A stretch of 64,000 bases of DNA from Siphonobacter aquaeclarae (GCF_900103285.1 NZ_FNGS01000001.1:613515-677514); one strand, 5' to 3'; numbered from the stretch's first letter, positions 24,833 through 34,595 are shown. Notes: generated from the sequence alone by a model not told the origin. A program made the numbers and translations.

Positions 24833-26203
24833 TTAAGATGCTTTGACTCGGGTGGTTCCTCCCTTGCTGAGGCTGATGTCGACGGGTTGGTTGGTTTTCC
24901 AGGAACCGCCGGTAAAATCCGGAACGTCGATGGAATTGGAGCGGTGCGCAACCGACCACTCGCTCAGCGGGCCGATGGCGCTCCACAACGCGGCGTCATA
25001 AACGTCCTGGTCGAGCGGGAGGCCGTTCCGCAGGCAGTCGATCAGGCGCCAGTCCATCAGGAAGTCCATACCGCCGTGCCCGCCGACCTGCTTCGCCAGC
25101 TCTCCCACCCGCCGGACGATTTCGGGTTGGTATTTTTCTTCCAGCGCTTTCATTTCGGGTTCGGAAAACCACTCGTGCCCTGTCGAAACCCGGCCCGGCA
25201 GGGGGTATTTCTGTGCGGTGGCTTTCGTCCCGCTCACGAGGTGTATGCGGGAATACGGGCGCGGAGACGTGACGTCGTGCTGGACCAGGATGGTCCGCCC
25301 TTTCTGCGTCCGGATCGTGGTTGTATTCATGTTGCCCCGGAAGGATTTCCCGGCGGCAAAACGGAAGTCGGTATCCTGCCGGGCAAGGGGCTCCGCCCGC
25401 TTTCCGAGCATGAAATCCGCGCCAGACATCGAAACGAGGTAGTCCATTTTGTCTCCGCGGTTGATATCCAGTACCTGGCATACCGGGCCGAGACCGTGCG
25501 TCGGGTACAGGTTACCGTGGCGGAGGTTTTCTTTCAGCCGCCAGAGGTCGTACCGTTTCGACTTGTCGAACAACGAATCGTAGATGTCGTGGATATAGGC
25601 TCCCTCTGCGTGCACGATGTCCCCGAAAAACCCCTGCCGCGCCATGTTCAGCGTCATGAGTTCGAAAAAATCGTAGCAGCAGTTTTCGAGCATCATGCAG
25701 TGCCTGCGGGTACGCTCCGAGGTTTCGACGAGCTGCCAGCATTCCTCGATGGTTTTAGCCGCCGGAATTTCAACGGCAACGTGCTTGCCGTGCTCCATTG
25801 CATACACGGCCATCGGCGTATGCAGCGCCCAGGGCGTACAGATATAGACAAGGTCGATATCGTCCCGCTCGCACACCCGTTTCCACGCGTCGGCGCTTCC
25901 GGAGTATAGCTTCGGGGCATGGCCCGTTCCTTTGAATACCTGCGCGGCTTCTTCGGCTTTTTCGGGACGGATATCGCAAATCGCCTTCACGTCTACGTTT
26001 TCGAGACGGACAATGCGTTTGACAGCGCCCGTTCCCCGGTTTCCGACACCAATGTACGCGATCCGTACCGTGTCGATTGCCGGCGCGCCGTACCCGGACA
26101 TGTTGAATTTCTGCTTGCGGGGTATGTCGAACTGGCTCCAGTCCCCGGCGATACCAAGGCCTGTCAGGCCCGTGAGTTTCAAAAAATCCCTTCGGTTGTT
26201 CAT
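24833..26203 (-). CDS. GH109-type alpha-N-acetylgalactosaminidase (Gfo/Idh/MocA fold)
   Basis: A 456-residue exported enzyme. The N-terminus has a twin-arginine-like signal ([19 protein letters not shown]). A Rossmann domain follows with the NAD site [10 protein letters not shown]. Long stretches match GH109: [60 protein letters not shown] and [21 protein letters not shown]109 enzymes cleave terminal alpha-GalNAc by an NAD-dependent oxidation/elimination cycle, so Tat export with bound cofactor makes sense. Its neighbours nagA, nagB and a NagP-type transporter support N-acetylhexosamine release. Other Gfo/Idh/MocA activities are the alternative if catalytic residues prove different. Confidence 0.86.
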   Translation of the reverse strand: MNNRRDFLKLTGLTGLGIAGDWSQFDIPRKQKFNMSGYGAPAIDTVRIAYIGVGNRGTGAVKRIVRLENVDVKAICDIRPEKAEEAAQVFKGTGHAPKLYSGSADAWKRVCERDDIDLVYICTPWALHTPMAVYAMEHGKHVAVEIPAAKTIEECWQLVETSERTRRHCMMLENCCYDFFELMTLNMARQGFFGDIVHAEGAYIHDIYDSLFDKSKRYDLWRLKENLRHGNLYPTHGLGPVCQVLDINRGDKMDYLVSMSGADFMLGKRAEPLARQDTDFRFAAGKSFRGNMNTTTIRTQKGRTILVQHDVTSPRPYSRIHLVSGTKATAQKYPLPGRVSTGHEWFSEPEMKALEEKYQPEIVRRVGELAKQVGGHGGMDFLMDWRLIDCLRNGLPLDQDVYDAALWSAIGPLSEWSVAHRSNSIDVPDFTGGSWKTNQPVDISLSKGGTTRVKAS

Positions 26204-28221
26204 TTTGTTGCAGGCTTGAAAATCGTTTTTCCCTGGCCTTTATACGCTACCCGGACAGAATCGTACTCCTTCGCCGGGTCTACAGGCCCTCCGGAGATCG
26301 ACACGGCTCCGTACCAGACTACCGTCGCCTGGCTCAACGCAGCTGCAAGCGAGACGTCGCCCCAGTTCAGTAATCCTGGCAGGTGTATGGCCATGTTGAA
26401 GTGGTCGACCGTTTTCCGGTTGTCAAACAGGTAGCTGGTAGGACTTTCCCGCAGCGTCACCGCTGCGATATTTTCCGAGAGTGCCGCATAAAACAGCCCG
26501 GCGAGGCCGGTTTCTTTCGTACCGTCGATTTCGAGGCGCGTAGCCTTCCGCTCCTGGCGGAGGTACTCGCCCACCCGCTGCAGGTCGCCCACCCATTCGC
26601 CCATCACCGTCCGCCCCAGCCAGAGCGCCGAGCGCGCCAGGGTATGGAAGGGCGGAAGCTGTCCGTCGACGCTGCGGGCAAGTGCCGACTGGCTTTCGCC
26701 GGTTCCCCATAAATCCACCACTACCAACCCTTTTCCGGCATATTCGGCGGAGATATGGAGACTATCCTTTCCACCCGGATGCGTCAGAATGACGTATTCG
26801 CCGGCTTTTCCGGGACGCAGCAGCACGGGAATCAGTTTGCCGTCCGTCGTCTCAATCGCAAGGCGCTCCCAGCCGCCTTCCGCCGAAAAAGTATGTACCT
26901 TATGAATGGACGCTGTCTCGTCCAGGCGCAAAACCTGTTTCAGTTCCTGCCGTTTGGCGCCGGAGTTTCCGTTTTTTTCCCGAAGAAGTCCCGCGCGGAG
27001 TTCCTCACCCTGTTTCCGGCAGAATACCGGCGTCGTAACTACCTCTGCCGGGCGTTTCCCCGCTGGAAACACCAGCAGTTGTTCGGGAGGTACCAGCTCA
27101 AAAGGGGTCTCTGCCTTCGGTGCGCCGTGGCCGGCGGATTTCAGGTGTAAGTCGAACCAGCCCAGCATCGCCTCCCGGACTTCCGGCCAGTATCCATGGG
27201 GGCGGTTAAAAAGCTGGTAGCTGAGGTTTTCCCGGGCGTTCAGCGATGTATACAGCGGCTGCACCGCCTCGTAGCTGCGCATCATTTCAGACGGAAAAAA
27301 CGAGCGGTTCGCCTCCTGCATCGCATTGCATATTTTCATTGCTCTCGGGGCGATGAGGCCGAGGACGCCGGCTTCTTCGGTAAACGTCAGCCCGTCGGGC
27401 AGCAGCTCGCATACGCAGTTGCTGTTCAGGATATAGGCTTCGAAGGTACCGACACTGACGACGGGCACACATGCCTTAATCCGCTCATCCACAGCCGTCA
27501 GCCACATGGTCTGGTTGCCGCCGCCGCTCGCGCCGGTAGCGCCGATGCGGGCAGGATCTACATAAGGCAGCGATGCCAGCAGGTCTACGGCCCGGATATT
27601 GTCCGTCAGCTGCATACCCAGCAGCGTTTCGCCCACATCCATGAGCGATGCCCCGAGGCTGGAACCGTGGTACTCGTAGTTTTCGTGATCGGTGGACCGC
27701 TCCGCCGCTCCCCACGCATCAGGCGAAAGGCAGACATATCCGTTCAGTGCGAGGGTATGCCCGATGCTCTGGACGATCTCCGCCGTATGCCCGCCATACC
27801 AATGCCCATGCAGGCTGACTACTGCCGGGAATGGACCCTTTCCCTCCGGCACATACAGACTGGCCGTCGTCAGCACCCCGGGCCGTGTCCGGAAGGCGAC
27901 GCGGCGGATGGAATACCCTTTCCGGTCGATACGGCCTGTTTCCTGCAAATCCAACGGCAAAGAAGGGTACTGCCGGAAGCCGGATGCCCGGCGGATACGG
28001 CTCAGCAGCTCTTCCCGATGGCCCGCCCAGGTTTTTCCATCGGCTGGGACCGGGTGGGTTTGATACGCGACAGCAGCCTCCCTCCGGAGTGCCTTCTCGA
28101 TAAGATCAACTGATTGATCTCGAAAGACTTTCGGCAGGTGATCCTGCGGCCTGCTGCCCGTCGAATCGCCGGAAGCGCTGAGCATGAGTACGGAAATTAG
28201 CGTGAACAACGTCATATACAT
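26200..28221 (-). CDS. Exported double alpha/beta-hydrolase, acetyl-esterase-like
   Basis: A 673-residue protein with a short signal sequence (to about SASG, residue 18). The N-terminal half is an active-looking alpha/beta hydrolase of the acetylxylan-esterase/dienelactone type: oxyanion region VSLHGHWYGGH, Ser nucleophile in GATGASGGGNQTMWL, and a late His in NRPHGYWPEV. The C-terminal half (~430-673) repeats the fold outline (VILTHPGGKDSL, VVDLWGTGES), but the elbow reads IDGTKETGLAGL with no Ser-Gly-Gly, so it is probably a non-catalytic copy. It likely removes O-acetyl or similar esters from the glycan before GH109 acts. Its ATG overlaps the susD stop by 1 bp and its stop overlaps the GH109 start by 4 bp. 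Confidence 0.8.
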   Translation of the reverse strand: MYMTLFTLISVLMLSASGDSTGSRPQDHLPKVFRDQSVDLIEKALRREAAVAYQTHPVPADGKTWAGHREELLSRIRRASGFRQYPSLPLDLQETGRIDRKGYSIRRVAFRTRPGVLTTASLYVPEGKGPFPAVVSLHGHWYGGHTAEIVQSIGHTLALNGYVCLSPDAWGAAERSTDHENYEYHGSSLGASLMDVGETLLGMQLTDNIRAVDLLASLPYVDPARIGATGASGGGNQTMWLTAVDERIKACVPVVSVGTFEAYILNSNCVCELLPDGLTFTEEAGVLGLIAPRAMKICNAMQEANRSFFPSEMMRSYEAVQPLYTSLNARENLSYQLFNRPHGYWPEVREAMLGWFDLHLKSAGHGAPKAETPFELVPPEQLLVFPAGKRPAEVVTTPVFCRKQGEELRAGLLREKNGNSGAKRQELKQVLRLDETASIHKVHTFSAEGGWERLAIETTDGKLIPVLLRPGKAGEYVILTHPGGKDSLHISAEYAGKGLVVVDLWGTGESQSALARSVDGQLPPFHTLARSALWLGRTVMGEWVGDLQRVGEYLRQERKATRLEIDGTKETGLAGLFYAALSENIAAVTLRESPTSYLFDNRKTVDHFNMAIHLPGLLNWGDVSLAAALSQATVVWYGAVSISGGPVDPAKEYDSVRVAYKGQGKTIFKPATK

Positions 28222-29759
28222 CAGTCAACATCCCACCAGAGGCGGGTCGCGGCATTATCGGGGCCGCCCAGTAATTGGATTCCTTTTTTCAGTTCGTCGG
28301 CGTTGGTACTGGCTTCGGACGACGGGTACGGCAGTCGCTTGATGAACGTCCCGGCCGGCAGGTCGGCATTATCCGATTGCAGCACGGTGTACATCTTCGG
28401 GTAGCCGCTCCGGCGGAATTCGGCCCAGGCTTCGAGCCCGTCCGGGTATATCGCCAGCCATTTCTGCGTGCCCACCTGTTGCCGCTGTACCGGTTCCGAA
28501 GCGCCCCATTTGACGGGAATATCGGCCACTGCAGGCGAATTTGCGACGTCTCCCGGAGCTATGGGTACATCGGTCGACTGAATGTACCCCGAAATCACCG
28601 AAGCATCACTCACATTCCATTGCCGGAGGCTGGTTTCGATTCCTTTTTCATACAGATCCTTTGCAGTACCGCCCATGTTCCAGCCGTTGAGCGCGCCTTC
28701 GGCCCGAAGGAAAAAAGCCTCTGCGGCGAACAAAACCGGTTGAGAGGCTTCCAGTTGCGGTACCCAGGCCGATCCGCTCCAGGTTACCCACCGCGTGCCG
28801 ATGTTGGAGGTCTGCGCGGGCCGGTTCAGCGGATCGTTGATTGCTACCGCTGTAGAACCGTTGCGCACGCCCCGGTACTGCCCGGAGCCTACCGACGGCT
28901 GGAAGTATACCTTCAGCCGGGGGTCGTTATAGCCTTTGAGGTATGAAGCCATCGTCGAACTCATGCTGAATTCGTTGAACGAGCTGATGTTCGACAAACC
29001 GTACCCGTCGCTGCCCTTCAGCGAGCGCTTCAACCAGGCAGTATGGCTGGTTTCGGTCATGACACCGGCTGCGACGGCCGCTTCGGCCTCGGCCTTTGCC
29101 CGTTCGGGTGCTACCCGCGATATACGCAGGGCGAGGCGCAAACGCAGGGTATTGGCAAACCGTATCCATTGCTGGACGTCCCCGTTGTAAATGAGGTCAT
29201 ACGTTCCGAAAACATTCGCCGAACCCGATTGCTTCAGCGCCGTCACGGAAGCGTCGAGCCGCTTGAACAGATCGTCGTAAATTTTGTCCTGCGCATCATA
29301 GGGAATGGCCGATTGCGCCTCCCCTGCCTTGAAATAGGGAACAGGGCCAAAGTAATCCGTCATCCGGTGAAAGGTATAGGCCCAGATGATATTCGCCAGG
29401 GCGTATTCTCCGGAAGTATTCTTCGTATTATCCAGGATGAGTTTCAGCTGCGGAACGGTCATGACATAGGTCACAATACCCGGTCGCGGCAGCCAGCCAT
29501 CGTTCATGACGTAGCGATCGGTGAGAAAGCTCGTCGTCGTCAGCGCAAAATACTGTGCATACAAATCAGCATACAGGTTTTGCGTGGTTTGGTAGTACGA
29601 CTGGTTGATGGCCGCTGCCGACTGCGCCCGGGAAAACAGAAAGGGAATTTCCCGTGCGCCGGCTTCCGTCAGTTTGCCGTTGTTGGTATTGATCGATTCG
29701 AAGTCGCCGGTACAGGCCGTCATGCCGAGAACCAGTGCCAGCCAATGTATCTTTTTCAT
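28221..29759 (-). CDS. SusD/RagB-family glycan-binding lipoprotein (amino-sugar operon)
   Basis: A 512-residue lipoprotein with lipobox MTAC (Cys16), of the SusD-like_2 type: the start reads TGDFESINTNNGKL and the mid-region NIIWAYTFHRMTDYFGPVPY carries the usual TPR-like core. It forms the lid over the SusC porin encoded 13 bp upstream and should bind the oligosaccharide that the operon degrades. The stop codon shares one base with the next start. Confidence 0.93.
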   Translation of the reverse strand: MKKIHWLALVLGMTACTGDFESINTNNGKLTEAGAREIPFLFSRAQSAAAINQSYYQTTQNLYADLYAQYFALTTTSFLTDRYVMNDGWLPRPGIVTYVMTVPQLKLILDNTKNTSGEYALANIIWAYTFHRMTDYFGPVPYFKAGEAQSAIPYDAQDKIYDDLFKRLDASVTALKQSGSANVFGTYDLIYNGDVQQWIRFANTLRLRLALRISRVAPERAKAEAEAAVAAGVMTETSHTAWLKRSLKGSDGYGLSNISSFNEFSMSSTMASYLKGYNDPRLKVYFQPSVGSGQYRGVRNGSTAVAINDPLNRPAQTSNIGTRWVTWSGSAWVPQLEASQPVLFAAEAFFLRAEGALNGWNMGGTAKDLYEKGIETSLRQWNVSDASVISGYIQSTDVPIAPGDVANSPAVADIPVKWGASEPVQRQQVGTQKWLAIYPDGLEAWAEFRRSGYPKMYTVLQSDNADLPAGTFIKRLPYPSSEASTNADELKKGIQLLGGPDNAATRLWWDVD

Positions 29760-29772
29760 GTGTGTCAGGAAG

Positions 29773-32700
29773 TTAGAAGGACAGACTGAGGTTCAGGCCG
29801 ATGCTTCGGGTGAGGGGCAGCATGCCCGATTCGATGCCCTGGTAGTTGCTTGTTCCGATAGCCGACTCCGGGTCAACGGGAATCGTCCGCTTGCCAATCC
29901 CCGGTATATCCAGGATGGACTTGCCCCGATAGAGAAACAGCAGGTTCCGGGCCGTCAGCGAAACGCGGGCGTTGCGGATTGCTTTCGTCTTCAGGCTCAG
30001 GTTATAGCCCAGAGACAGCTCACGGAGCCGGAAGTTCGTCGTCGAGAAAGCAAAGAACTGCCCGTAACCCGTCCGTCCTCCCTGCGATACCGACGTCCAG
30101 AACTGTTCGGCATTAATCGCCGTGGTATTCGCTGATCCGTCTGCTTTTACGCCGTTCAGAACCAGTCCGCCTTCGCGGTATCGGGTGGTATAGTCGCCCA
30201 CGCCGAAGTACGCCAGCGTTGCGTCCGTACCGGAAACCAGGATACCTCCTACCCGTCCGTCGATCAGGAAAGAAAGATTGAACCGCTTGTAATTCAGCGT
30301 ATTATTCCAGCCCAATGTAAAATCCGGGTTGAAATTACCGAGTTTCTGAAGAGCGGTGACGGTCGGGAGACCGGACGCGTTTACCACATAGCGTCCGTTT
30401 GCGTCCTTCGTCCAGGCATAGTCATAAATGTCGCCGTAGGATTGGCCGGGCTTCACCAGCAAGCTTCCCAGCGCAGTACTCGACGACAGATTTGCCTGGG
30501 CAATTCCCGGACTCAGGGACAGTACCTTGTTGATATTCCGGGCGAAGTTGAGGGCAGACGTCCACCGGAAATCTTTCCGGGAAATCAGGTCGCCGGTGAG
30601 GGAGATTTCAAGGCCTTTGTTCTGGATATTTCCGGCGTTGATGTATTGCTGGCTATACCCGGTTGCCTGTGGAAGCCCGATGAAAATCAGCTGGTTAATG
30701 GTATTGGATTTGTAGACTGTCGCGTCCAGCCCGAAGCGCCCGTCCAGAAACTTCCATTCCATCCCCAATTCATAGGAGCGGGTTTTCTCCGGCTTCAGAT
30801 TACTGATATACTTGACATTATCCCGTGATACAAAACCGTTTCCGGCCCCCTGGCTGAAACTGTACGTCTGCATGAGCAGGTATGGATCGGCGTCGTTCCC
30901 TACCTGGGTATACGATGCCCGGACTTTGCCGAAACTCACCCAGGAAGGCATATGGAGCCATTCCGATACCACGGTCGACAAACCGACAGACGGGTAAAAG
31001 TAGCTGTGCGGTGCCGGCAGCGTGGACGACCAGTCGTTTCGCGCACTGACATCCAGGTACAGCAACTGGCGGAAGTCGAACTGGACATTTCCATATACCG
31101 ACTGCATCTTTTTCTCAAACGGGAGATTGGAGAAGGCGGGCGTCGTCGCGAAATTCAGGTTAAACTGGTTCGGGATACTCAGGCCATTGGCCAGCGCCTG
31201 GGTATTATTGCCTTTGATGTGCAAGGTACTGGCTCCGACGTTGTAGCTGACATTCAGCCCGTTGGTTATTTTGTTATTCCCGGATAGAAGAATATCCATG
31301 TTCCGTTCGGACCGGCGGATGAATCCTTCGAGGTAGCGCCCGCCCGGCTGTACCGGAAGTGCCACAGTACCATCATAATACGACGCCGTGATGTTATCAT
31401 CGTACCGGTCCAGGCTATAGCGTCCCTGCAGGCTGAGCCAGTCGGTGAGCTGGTATTTCGCGGTACCGAGCATCATGATACGGCTGCGGTCTTCGTTCAG
31501 ACTGGTCCGGTAGACATCCCAGTTCGGATTCCGGTAGATCGACGAATTGGTCCAGTAGACCGGAACCGGCTTGCCTGTTGCGTCAATCGTTTCATATTTC
31601 GCGAGTTCCGCCGGGCTGAGGTCGCGGGGCATGATATTCGCTTCATTCGGAATACCTGTATCGCCCAGACGGGGTTTGTTCCGAATACGCTGATCCATAT
31701 ACGTAATCTTGACGTCGGTCGTCAGCCGCTCTACCGGCCGGGCATTGAGGCGCAGGTTCACCGTACTCCGTTCGAGCCCATTCCGCGGCACAATGCCCTC
31801 ATTCCGGTTATGGGTATACGAGACGTAGCCGCGGATCTTCTCGTTTCCCCCTGACAAGTCCACCGAATTGGTCAGCGAGCTGCCGGTGCGGTAAAAATCC
31901 CGGACATTATTCGAATAGGTCTGCGCGGCCGCTCCCCAGCTTCCGGCGGCTTCGGCGCCGGCTTTACCGCCGTTGCCCCGGCCATAGGTGTTCTGAAACT
32001 TCTGAAGGAGGAAGGGTTCGTCGATCGCCACGCTTCCGTTGTAATTGACCGACAGCGCGCCGCTTTTCCCGCTTTTGGTGGTGATAATCAGGGCGCCGTT
32101 GGCCGCGCGGCTGCCGTAGAGCGCGGCGGCGGCGGGGCCCTTCAGTACGGTAACGGATTCGACGTCCTGCGGGTTGATACTCGCCGCACCGTCGCTGCCG
32201 GAGTACCCGCTGCTGATGCCTTTCGGCTGGGTCGCGATGGTATTGGCCGACCCGCCGCCACCCTGCTCGGTAGACATGGTGTTGTCGATCGGAACGCCGT
32301 CGACTACAATCAGGGCATTGTTATTGCCGCTGATGGACCGGTTTCCCCGCAGTACTACCCGCACAGCGCCTCCGGGGCCGGTGGCCGTAGGCGTAATCAC
32401 CGCCCCGGCGACTTTCCCGCTGAGGCTGTTCATGAGGTTGGCGCCCGGATCCTTGACCGCCGTCAGGCTCGCGCCGCTGATCTGCTGGGTAGCATAGCCC
32501 AGCGAACGGGTCTGTCGTTCGATACCCAGCGCCGTCACAACTACCTCATTCAGCGAGCGGGCGGCCGGTTGCAGCGCGATGCTCCAGTCGGTCTGATTGC
32601 CAACGGTTACTTCCTTCGTTTCATACCCGATGATGGAAAAAACAAGGGTCTCGGAGGAAGCGGCAGACAACTGGAACCGCCCCTCGGCGTCGGTCGACGT

Positions 32701-32871
32701 CCCGCGGACCGTCCCCTTCACCCGGATGTTCACGCCGGCGAGGGAGGACTGATTCGCGGCGTCGGTTACCCGTCCGCGGATATCCGACTGGGCTGACGCT
32801 GGCCAGGCGACAAAAAGGAAGCCTGCTATCAGCCAGACGGCGGATAGTCGCAGCATAAAGTATTTATTCAT
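29773..32871 (-). CDS. SusC/RagA TonB-dependent porin (amino-sugar operon)
   Basis: A 1,032-residue outer-membrane porin. Order: signal peptide (to PASAQS, ~28), a carboxypeptidase-regulatory-like domain (IRGRVTDAANQSSLAGVNIRV), the SusC plug signatures (EVVVTALGIERQTRSLGYAT; LYGSRAANGALIITTK), then the barrel ending in LNLSLSF. There is no STN domain, which fits control by the divergent LacI regulator rather than by a sigma/FecR pair. It is the first gene of the seven-gene operon ending at nagA and should import GalNAc/GlcNAc-containing oligosaccharides. Confidence 0.95.
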   Translation of the reverse strand: MNKYFMLRLSAVWLIAGFLFVAWPASAQSDIRGRVTDAANQSSLAGVNIRVKGTVRGTSTDAEGRFQLSAASSETLVFSIIGYETKEVTVGNQTDWSIALQPAARSLNEVVVTALGIERQTRSLGYATQQISGASLTAVKDPGANLMNSLSGKVAGAVITPTATGPGGAVRVVLRGNRSISGNNNALIVVDGVPIDNTMSTEQGGGGSANTIATQPKGISSGYSGSDGAASINPQDVESVTVLKGPAAAALYGSRAANGALIITTKSGKSGALSVNYNGSVAIDEPFLLQKFQNTYGRGNGGKAGAEAAGSWGAAAQTYSNNVRDFYRTGSSLTNSVDLSGGNEKIRGYVSYTHNRNEGIVPRNGLERSTVNLRLNARPVERLTTDVKITYMDQRIRNKPRLGDTGIPNEANIMPRDLSPAELAKYETIDATGKPVPVYWTNSSIYRNPNWDVYRTSLNEDRSRIMMLGTAKYQLTDWLSLQGRYSLDRYDDNITASYYDGTVALPVQPGGRYLEGFIRRSERNMDILLSGNNKITNGLNVSYNVGASTLHIKGNNTQALANGLSIPNQFNLNFATTPAFSNLPFEKKMQSVYGNVQFDFRQLLYLDVSARNDWSSTLPAPHSYFYPSVGLSTVVSEWLHMPSWVSFGKVRASYTQVGNDADPYLLMQTYSFSQGAGNGFVSRDNVKYISNLKPEKTRSYELGMEWKFLDGRFGLDATVYKSNTINQLIFIGLPQATGYSQQYINAGNIQNKGLEISLTGDLISRKDFRWTSALNFARNINKVLSLSPGIAQANLSSSTALGSLLVKPGQSYGDIYDYAWTKDANGRYVVNASGLPTVTALQKLGNFNPDFTLGWNNTLNYKRFNLSFLIDGRVGGILVSGTDATLAYFGVGDYTTRYREGGLVLNGVKADGSANTTAINAEQFWTSVSQGGRTGYGQFFAFSTTNFRLRELSLGYNLSLKTKAIRNARVSLTARNLLFLYRGKSILDIPGIGKRTIPVDPESAIGTSNYQGIESGMLPLTRSIGLNLSLSF

Positions 32872-32883
32872 TCTGAGAAAGGG

Positions 32884-32897
32884 GTTAAGTGCTTAAC
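32884..32897. promoter_or_regulatory. Second palindrome in the susC leader
   Basis: GTTAAG-TG-CTTAAC is a perfect 6-bp inverted repeat with a 2-bp centre, 13 bp upstream of the susC start on the minus strand. It could be an accessory operator or a leader hairpin; it lacks the central CG expected of LacI sites. Confidence 0.3.
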
Positions 32898-32958
32898 AAT
32901 CGAATTGCCATTGGTCGAAATAGCAGTAATAAAGACCACCGATCAATATATGGGCAGA

Positions 32959-32988
32959 ATAAAGTAGCGAGAACGTTCCCGGAAACAA
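32959..32988 (-). promoter_or_regulatory. Predicted promoter of the amino-sugar operon with a LacI-type operator inside it
   Basis: On the minus strand a TTG (32988-32986) is followed after exactly 19 bp by TACTTTAT (32966-32959), one base from the TAnnTTTG consensus. Inside the spacer, CGGGAACGTTCTCG (32968-32981) is a 14-bp palindrome with a central CG and one mismatched pair, the form favoured by LacI-family repressors. A regulator bound there would block the polymerase directly. Confidence 0.6.
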
Positions 32989-33055
32989 CCGATAACTGGT
33001 ACCGGGAAGGGCTCGTCCGGCCGAGTTTGCTTAAGTTTACGGAAAGTCAGGATCC

Positions 33056-34069
33056 ATGCGACGCCAATTCATTACCATAAAAGATATTGCCCGGGAGCTG
33101 GGTATTTCCGTGTCGACGGTTTCCCGCGCGCTCCGGGACGCGTACGACGTCAACCGGGAAACACGGGAAAAAGTCCTTGCGAAAGCCGCAGAACTGCATT
33201 ATAAGCCCAATTTCAATGCCATCGGTCTCGTACAAAGCAATACCCATAACATCGGTGTCGTGATGCCGGGTATTACAAACTACTATTTCTCGACGGTTTT
33301 TACCGGCATTGAGGAAGTAGCGTATGAAAACGGATATAACCTTATCCTTTTTCTGACGAACGATTCGCCGGAACGGGAACAGCGGCTGATTCAGGATCTC
33401 TCGCTCAGCAGCCTGGACGGGCTGCTGGTATCCCTTACCTCGCCCGAAGACCGGCACTACGGTCAGGTACTGGAAAACGGTATTCCGGTCGTGTTTTTCG
33501 ACCGCGTCGGCGGCGATGTCCGGACGTCGAAAGTCATGCAGGACGACTACAACGGCGCTTTTGAAGCAACCCAGCACCTCATCGACAGCGGCTACCGGCA
33601 CATTGCACACATCGGCGGGCCGGCCGGATTGGCCTTTTCCCGTCAGCGGAGGCAGGGATATGCCGACGCGCTTGAAAAAAACGGGTTGGCCCTCCGGGAA
33701 GAGTGGGTCGTTCACTCCGGCTTCTCCCAGGAATGCGGGCAGCAGGACGTCGAACAACTTTGGAAGCTACCCGTTAAACCGGATGCGATTTTCGCCGTCA
33801 ATGACCGGAAAGCGATTGGAGCAATGCTCGCCCTGAAGGCGCGAGGCGTACAGATAGGTCCGGAGGTGGGTGTCGTCGGCTTTACGAATGATCCGGTATC
33901 GGGCATTATTTCCCCGTCCCTGACAACGATTGCCGAACCCGCCTTCGAAATCGGGAAAATCAGCTGTGAACTGCTCCTGAAACACATCGCCAGGAAGCAC
34001 TTTGAGCCCAAAGCGGTTACGCTGCCCGGAAAACTCATCATCCGGGAATCGAGTCGCAAACACCCTTAA
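33056..34069 (+). CDS. LacI-family transcriptional regulator
   Basis: A 337-residue one-component regulator. The N-terminal HTH (~6-26) reads ITIKDIARELGISVSTVSRAL, followed by the hinge region and a periplasmic-binding-protein-like sensor domain (~60-330; IGVVMPGITNYYFS, GLLVSLTSPED, VGFTNDPVSGIISP). It is transcribed divergently from the susC-nagA operon across 184 bp and is the obvious candidate for its control, probably releasing DNA on binding an amino sugar or its phosphate. Start ATG 33056 gives the expected few residues before the HTH. The DinB gene follows after 4 bp. Confidence 0.94.
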   Translation: MRRQFITIKDIARELGISVSTVSRALRDAYDVNRETREKVLAKAAELHYKPNFNAIGLVQSNTHNIGVVMPGITNYYFSTVFTGIEEVAYENGYNLILFLTNDSPEREQRLIQDLSLSSLDGLLVSLTSPEDRHYGQVLENGIPVVFFDRVGGDVRTSKVMQDDYNGAFEATQHLIDSGYRHIAHIGGPAGLAFSRQRRQGYADALEKNGLALREEWVVHSGFSQECGQQDVEQLWKLPVKPDAIFAVNDRKAIGAMLALKARGVQIGPEVGVVGFTNDPVSGIISPSLTTIAEPAFEIGKISCELLLKHIARKHFEPKAVTLPGKLIIRESSRKHP

Positions 34070-34073
34070 CCAC

Positions 34074-34595
34074 ATGGAAATCATCGGAAGGCCAAACCCG
34101 GAGGACGCTCCGCCCTGGTGTCCCTATTTCTTCAGTCTGGTACCGGAAAGTGATCTTTTTGACGCACTGCACCGGAACCGTGAAGCCGTACTGGCCCTGA
34201 TCGCCGCCGTGCCGCCCGGTCGGGAAGATTACCGGTATGCGGCAGATAAGTGGTCGGTTCGGGATGTCTTTCTTCACCTCAACGATACCGAGCGGTTTTA
34301 TGCATACCGTGCGTTCAGCGCGTCCCGAAAGGTGGATATTTCGCTCGAATTTGCACCCGAACGGGAAACCTACGCCCGGAATGCCCCGCCCCGCCCGCTG
34401 GCAGCGATTGCGGAGGAGTTTCAACTGCTCCGGGATGCGACAATTCACCTGTTCCGGCACATGACAGAGGACACGATCGACTTTTGCGACTTTCCGGGAA
34501 AGATGCGGTACTCGGCGCGGAGTCTCGGCTGGATGACGGTCGGGCATGCGACCCATCACCTCCGGTTGCTGCTTGACCGGTACGGTCTGGTATGA
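34074..34595 (+). CDS. DinB-family putative metal-dependent enzyme
   Basis: A 173-residue helical protein of the DinB/YfiT superfamily. The metal-ligand histidines expected for the fold are visible: KWSVRDVFLHLNDTERF in the first helices and VGHATHHLRLLLDRYG near the C-terminus. Members are often thiol-dependent (bacillithiol or glutathione-type) transferases or have unknown function. ATG 34074 lies 4 bp after the LacI gene stop, so the two are likely co-transcribed; a role in the amino-sugar pathway is not evident. Confidence 0.85.
   Translation: MEIIGRPNPEDAPPWCPYFFSLVPESDLFDALHRNREAVLALIAAVPPGREDYRYAADKWSVRDVFLHLNDTERFYAYRAFSASRKVDISLEFAPERETYARNAPPRPLAAIAEEFQLLRDATIHLFRHMTEDTIDFCDFPGKMRYSARSLGWMTVGHATHHLRLLLDRYGLV

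Noticed and set aside
24887-25909. 340-codon plus-strand frame opposite the GH109 gene
   Set aside because: GH109 matches over its whole length on the minus strand; the opposite frame is a shadow.
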